A stretch of 9,173 nucleotides of DNA from Gemmatimonadota bacterium (GTDB taxonomy: Bacteria > Gemmatimonadota > Gemmatimonadetes > Longimicrobiales > Gaopeijiaceae). Under the pieces are notes generated by a model. The model ran no database searches. It worked only from the letters and a program-made list of their open reading frames with translations, and was not told the DNA's origin. The DNA lies in assembly GCA_007129525.1 (NCBI GenBank), contig SKVI01000355.1:1-9173 (forward strand). The letters run 5' to 3'. Each line of letters begins with the position of its first letter. Positions within the stretch are counted from its first letter, which is position 1. Shown here piece by piece: positions 5,881-9,173 of the stretch. A program made the position numbers and the translations under genes.

Positions 5881-8202
5881 GTCGTCGGGCTGGCCCTGGC
5901 CTACGCCACCGGGGTCGGCCTCATCCTCTTCGGCGCCTTCTCCCACCCGGCGCTGCTGGCACCCCTCCTCACCGCACCGCTCATTCTGCTATGGCGCCGT
6001 CCCATGTCGGGGCTCGTCGTGGCCTGGACCCTGGCCCTTGTGGCCGGCGGGCTCGCCGCCGCCTCCGTACTCCAGCAGGACGCCGCAGACTGCCGCCTGG
6101 CCCTCCCGGACGAGTGGGAGGGATGGGTGGAAGGGCGTACCCTGAGCCGCATCGAGGTGGGGCGCACGGTGCCCTTTCGACCACAGGTGGGCCTTCCCGG
6201 GGGATGCCGAGAGGTGGTGCGAGTTCTCATCACCGGTGGCATGGAAGCGCCGCCGGCCGGTGCCGCCCTGCGCCTCTACGTGCGCTGGGAGGCCCGGGGG
6301 CATCCGCCCGAGGGACGGGCCGAGTGGGCCGGACGCCTACGGGTCCTGGACCAGCCGCAGGTGGCCGAGGGCGGCGACCTGGCCGGCCGCCTCCTGGGCA
6401 CCCGGGGCCGGCTGCAGGAGCGGATGGCGGCGCTCTGGGGCCAGCGGGCCCCCATGGTGGAGGCGCTGGTGCTGGCCCGAAGAGAGCACCTGGAGCCGGA
6501 ACTGCGGGAGGCTTTCGCCCTCTCGGGGACGGCCCACCTTTTGGCCATCTCCGGATTTCACGTGGGGGTGGTGGCTGGCCTCCTGTTGGGAGTGCTACGA
6601 CTTGCCGGGCTCCGCCGCCGTCCCGCCACCCTGGGGGCGGCGCTGGGGTGTTGGGGGTACGTCCTGGGAATCGGGGCTCCCCACGCCGCCGTCCGGGCCG
6701 CCCTCATCCTGACGCTTCTGGCCGGTGCCCGGATCCGGGGGCGGCCGGTGGTCCCGGTGGGGGCCCTGGCCTCGGCCCTTCTCCTCCTCCTGGTGGCCGA
6801 TCCCCGGAACCTGCGTTCCATCGGCTTCCAGCTCTCCTTTGCCGGAACAGCGGGGCTGGTCCTCCTGAGGCGTCCCCTGGGGCGCTGGGTGGACCGGGGG
6901 TGGCGCTACTGGCGCGGGCGCCCGCTGGTCAGGGGTCGTAAGGTCCGGGGGCCGGCAGAGGGGCTCCTCCGGGGAGGGGCGGACGGACTCGTGGCCGGCA
7001 CAGCGGCCACCCTTCCCACCCTGCCGCTCCTGGCCTGGCACTTTGATCGGATCTCGGTGGTGGGGATCCCGGCGACGCTGGCGGTGGCGCCGGTGGTGGC
7101 CGCCGCCATCCCAGGGGTGGGGGCGACGCTTCTTCTCTCCCTTCTTCCTGGCCCCCTGGCGCCCTTCCTGGCCGGAGGGGTGGGGCTCCTGTTGGCGGCG
7201 GTGGAGGCGGCGGTGCGCTGGTGCGCGGAGCTGCCGGGAGCCTCGATCTGGGTGTCTCGGAGGGCCCTCTGCTGGGGTGGCGGGGTGGCCGCGGCTCTCT
7301 CAATGGCTTTCCGCCTCGTCCTTCCGGGGCGGATCAGGGGCGCCGTTCGCCGAGGCTGCAGCGGGGCGCTGGCGGTGGCGGTTCTCCTGCTGCTGCCCCT
7401 GCTCCCGGGTCCGGCGGCCCTGGAGGTGCACATGGTGGATGTGGGACAGGGCGACGCTGTGGCCCTGCGGCTTCCGTCGGATCGGTGGGTGGTGGTGGAC
7501 GCCGGCCCCCGCAGCGACCGGTTCGACGCCGGCCACCGGCGGGTGGTGCCCTATCTTCGGCGCCACGGCGTTCGTCGCGTTGAGGCCCTGGTCCTGAGCC
7601 ACCCGCACCTGGACCACGTAGGCGGGGCGCCGGCGGTGTTGAGGGAGCTTCCCGTAAGGGGCGTCCTGGATCCCTCCCGGCCCGTCCCTGGCACGGCCTG
7701 GCGCGAGACCCTGACCGAGGCCCGGCTCCGGGGCAGCTCGTGGTGGACCGCCGTGGCGGGGCTGGAGATGGCCCTGGACGGCGTGGAGTTGACAGTTCTG
7801 CACCCGGATCCCGGCACCGCCGTCGACCCGGAGCTGTCCGATTGGAACGACCTCTCCATCGTGCTCCTGGTGCGCTACGGAGAGGCAACCGTGCTCCTCA
7901 CCGGAGACGCGTACCACTGGGTGGAGGAGGAGGCGCTGGAGGCCGTACCCGACGACCTCACGGTCCTCAAAGTCGGACACCACGGCAGTCGCACCTCTAC
8001 CGGGGAGGCCCTGTTGGAGCGTGCACGGCCCCGGGTGGCCCTGATTCCGGTGGGTGACGGCAACCGGTACGGACACCCCCATCCGGAGGTGGCCCGTCGG
8101 CTGGAGCGATACGGAGTGTCCACGTACCGGACGGATCGGGACGGCGACCTCAGGGTCCGGATTCACCGCGACGGCTCGGTGCAGGTGAGGACTGCCCGTT
8201 AG
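5860..8202 (+). CDS. comEC: DNA internalization competence protein ComEC/Rec2
   Basis: Inner-membrane channel that passes single-stranded DNA into the cytoplasm during natural transformation. From CTG 5860 it is 780 residues, close to B. subtilis ComEC (about 776). Order: an N-terminal hydrophobic region (about 8-70), a soluble OB-like DUF4131 region (about 80-185), and the polytopic competence domain with SGTAHLLAISGFHVGVVAG (about 222-240) and GFQLSFAGTAGLVLL (about 322). A C-terminal metallo-beta-lactamase-like domain starts at VHMVDVGQGDA (523), with the metal motif HPHLDH (581-586) complete and later GHHGSRTST and YGHPHP. The first ATG is 6004, but that start would remove a convincing first helix (VVGLALAYATGVGLILFGAF). 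Between the stop at 5833 and 6004 there is no ATG, GTG or TTG, so CTG 5860, preceded by GGGAGGGAGG, is the best start. A base error giving an ATG 5822 start is the main alternative. The protein family is certain; the start is not. Confidence 0.9.
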   Translation: MSLHPPPVVGLALAYATGVGLILFGAFSHPALLAPLLTAPLILLWRRPMSGLVVAWTLALVAGGLAAASVLQQDAADCRLALPDEWEGWVEGRTLSRIEVGRTVPFRPQVGLPGGCREVVRVLITGGMEAPPAGAALRLYVRWEARGHPPEGRAEWAGRLRVLDQPQVAEGGDLAGRLLGTRGRLQERMAALWGQRAPMVEALVLARREHLEPELREAFALSGTAHLLAISGFHVGVVAGLLLGVLRLAGLRRRPATLGAALGCWGYVLGIGAPHAAVRAALILTLLAGARIRGRPVVPVGALASALLLLLVADPRNLRSIGFQLSFAGTAGLVLLRRPLGRWVDRGWRYWRGRPLVRGRKVRGPAEGLLRGGADGLVAGTAATLPTLPLLAWHFDRISVVGIPATLAVAPVVAAAIPGVGATLLLSLLPGPLAPFLAGGVGLLLAAVEAAVRWCAELPGASIWVSRRALCWGGGVAAALSMAFRLVLPGRIRGAVRRGCSGALAVAVLLLLPLLPGPAALEVHMVDVGQGDAVALRLPSDRWVVVDAGPRSDRFDAGHRRVVPYLRRHGVRRVEALVLSHPHLDHVGGAPAVLRELPVRGVLDPSRPVPGTAWRETLTEARLRGSSWWTAVAGLEMALDGVELTVLHPDPGTAVDPELSDWNDLSIVLLVRYGEATVLLTGDAYHWVEEEALEAVPDDLTVLKVGHHGSRTSTGEALLERARPRVALIPVGDGNRYGHPHPEVARRLERYGVSTYRTDRDGDLRVRIHRDGSVQVRTAR

Positions 8203-8286
8203 GGGACTGGTCCCACGACCCGCCAACGCCATACTTTTCACCTGTATTCCGATCACGCTACCAGAACTCCCGCGACCTCCCTGGCC
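8203..8286 (+). other. comEC-fbp intergenic gap
   Basis: Eighty-four bases with a small inverted repeat GGGAC-TG-GTCCC directly after the comEC stop (8203-8214) and a short AT-richer patch around 8231-8250. No T-run and no convincing -35/-10 pair, so neither terminator nor promoter is called. No Shine-Dalgarno site stands out before the fbp ATG. Confidence 0.4.
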
Positions 8287-9173
8287 ATGCCCGATACCCA
8301 CATCGTCACCATCGACCGCCACATCATCGACGAGGAGCGGCGAAATCCCGAGGCGTCGGGGGCCTTCAGCAACATCCTCACCGACATGGCCCTGGCGGCG
8401 AAGGTCATTTCCCGCCAGGTGAACATGGCGGGTCTGGTGGACATCCTGGGCCGCGCCGGTCATCGCAACGTGCAGGGAGAACCGGTGCAGAAGCTGGACG
8501 TGTTCGCCCAGGACGTGATCTATCGGGCCATGGACCACACCGGCCACCTCTGCTGCATGGTGAGCGAGGAGGTGGAAGACTTCATTCCCATCCCCGAGAA
8601 GTTTCCGGCCGGAAGCTACGTGCTGCTCTTCGACCCCCTGGACGGCTCGTCCAACATCGACGTGAACGTCTCCATCGGGACCATCTTCTCGGTGCACCGG
8701 AGGGTGACCGAGAACGAGCGCGGAAGCGAGGAGGACTGCCTTCAGCCGGGCCGCCATCAGCTGGCCGCCGGATACGTGGTGTACGGCTCGTCCACCATGC
8801 TGGTGTACAGCACCGGTGCCGGGGTGCACGGCTTCACCCTGGACCCTTCCATCGGCGAGTTCATCCTGAGCCACGAGGACATCCGGATCCCCCGTCCGCC
8901 CACGCCGTACTACTCGGTGAACGAAGCCTACTACACCCGTTGGGAGCCGGGCATGCAGCGGCTCGTGAACCACCTCAAGGGCACCGACGGAACGGCCGAC
9001 GGGGGCGGCTTCTCGGCCCGCTACATCGGGTCGCTGGTGGCCGACTTCCACCGCACCCTCCTGCGAGGGGGACTCTTCATGTATCCCAGCGACCCGAAGC
9101 AGCCGGAGGGGAAGCTGCGACTCCTGTACGAGGCGTCGCCCCTGGCCTTCCTGGCGGAACAGGCCGGGGGGAG
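8287..9173 (+). CDS. fbp: Class I fructose-1,6-bisphosphatase, 3' end cut by window
   Basis: Hydrolyses fructose 1,6-bisphosphate to fructose 6-phosphate, the committed step of gluconeogenesis, and also serves carbon-fixing cycles. The first 295 codons are present and the frame runs off the right edge; judging from E. coli Fbp (332 residues) about 40-50 residues are missing. Clear class I motifs: MAGLVDILG (47-55), NVQGEPVQKLDVFA (61-74), metal-site SEEVED (93-98), FDPLDGSSNIDVNVSIGTIF (115-134, metal and phosphate site), AAGYVVYGSSTMLVY (160-174), RYIGSLVADFHR (245-256) and KLRLLYEASPLAFLAEQAGG (276-295). The ATG at 8287 gives an N-terminus that lines up with the family; no other in-frame start codon lies between the comEC stop and it. 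It lacks a visible Shine-Dalgarno site. It follows comEC on the same strand, but a functional link is not implied. Confidence 0.96.
   Translation, partial: MPDTHIVTIDRHIIDEERRNPEASGAFSNILTDMALAAKVISRQVNMAGLVDILGRAGHRNVQGEPVQKLDVFAQDVIYRAMDHTGHLCCMVSEEVEDFIPIPEKFPAGSYVLLFDPLDGSSNIDVNVSIGTIFSVHRRVTENERGSEEDCLQPGRHQLAAGYVVYGSSTMLVYSTGAGVHGFTLDPSIGEFILSHEDIRIPRPPTPYYSVNEAYYTRWEPGMQRLVNHLKGTDGTADGGGFSARYIGSLVADFHRTLLRGGLFMYPSDPKQPEGKLRLLYEASPLAFLAEQAGG

Noticed and set aside
8203..8214. GGGAC-TG-GTCCC inverted repeat as a comEC terminator
   Set aside because: The stem is very short with a two-base loop (or four pairs and a tetraloop) and there is no T-run after it.
7300..9051. 583-codon open frame on the minus strand across comEC and fbp
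   Set aside because: It runs antisense to two certain genes, its translation is His/Gly/Val-rich with no recognisable domain, and such shadows are expected at this GC content.

Overview
The window is dense, GC-rich bacterial chromosome with eight complete genes and one gene cut by the right edge. Short gaps, many GTG starts, stop/start overlaps and the protein flavour fit a high-GC bacterium of the Gemmatimonadota type or a similar phylum; this is an impression, since no marker gene or rRNA is present. I see no rRNA, tRNA, insertion sequence, prophage or CRISPR array.

Left part (52-3769). A small single-domain LuxR/GerE-type DNA-binding protein (plus strand) ends one base from the end of a minus-strand molybdate-type ABC transport operon. 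Read in its own direction the operon is: XRE-HTH/PBP-domain regulator, modA (binding protein), modB (permease), modC (ATPase). Each successive pair overlaps by GTGA, so all three transporter genes start with GTG inside the stop of the previous gene. The regulator carries a ligand domain of the periplasmic-binding-protein type, so it probably senses the oxyanion that the transporter imports. Its promoter has a perfect TTGACA box, places the start codon at about +1 (leaderless mRNA), and is covered by a 36-bp imperfect palindrome that looks like an operator.

Middle (3770-3967) is the divergent intergenic region, less GC-rich on its regulator side. It holds the mod promoter/operator and the leader of the rightward genes.

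Right part (3968-9173, plus strand). miaB (tRNA methylthiotransferase), a two-helix LapA-like membrane protein overlapping miaB by GTGA, comEC (DNA-uptake channel with C-terminal metallo-beta-lactamase domain), and fbp (class I fructose-1,6-bisphosphatase, truncated by the window edge). They could be co-transcribed, but functionally they are a mixed housekeeping group.

The most unusual point is the start of comEC. The frame is open far upstream of its first ATG and encodes the expected N-terminal membrane helix, yet has no ATG, GTG or TTG there. The best start is a CTG at 5860, which sits in the loop of a large GC-rich hairpin whose 5' arm holds the Shine-Dalgarno-like sequence, and which overlaps the stop of a 13-codon upstream ORF as CTGA. 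This is either non-canonical, structure-controlled initiation or a base error in a G-rich run; the window alone cannot decide. I did not find a clearly new multi-gene system.
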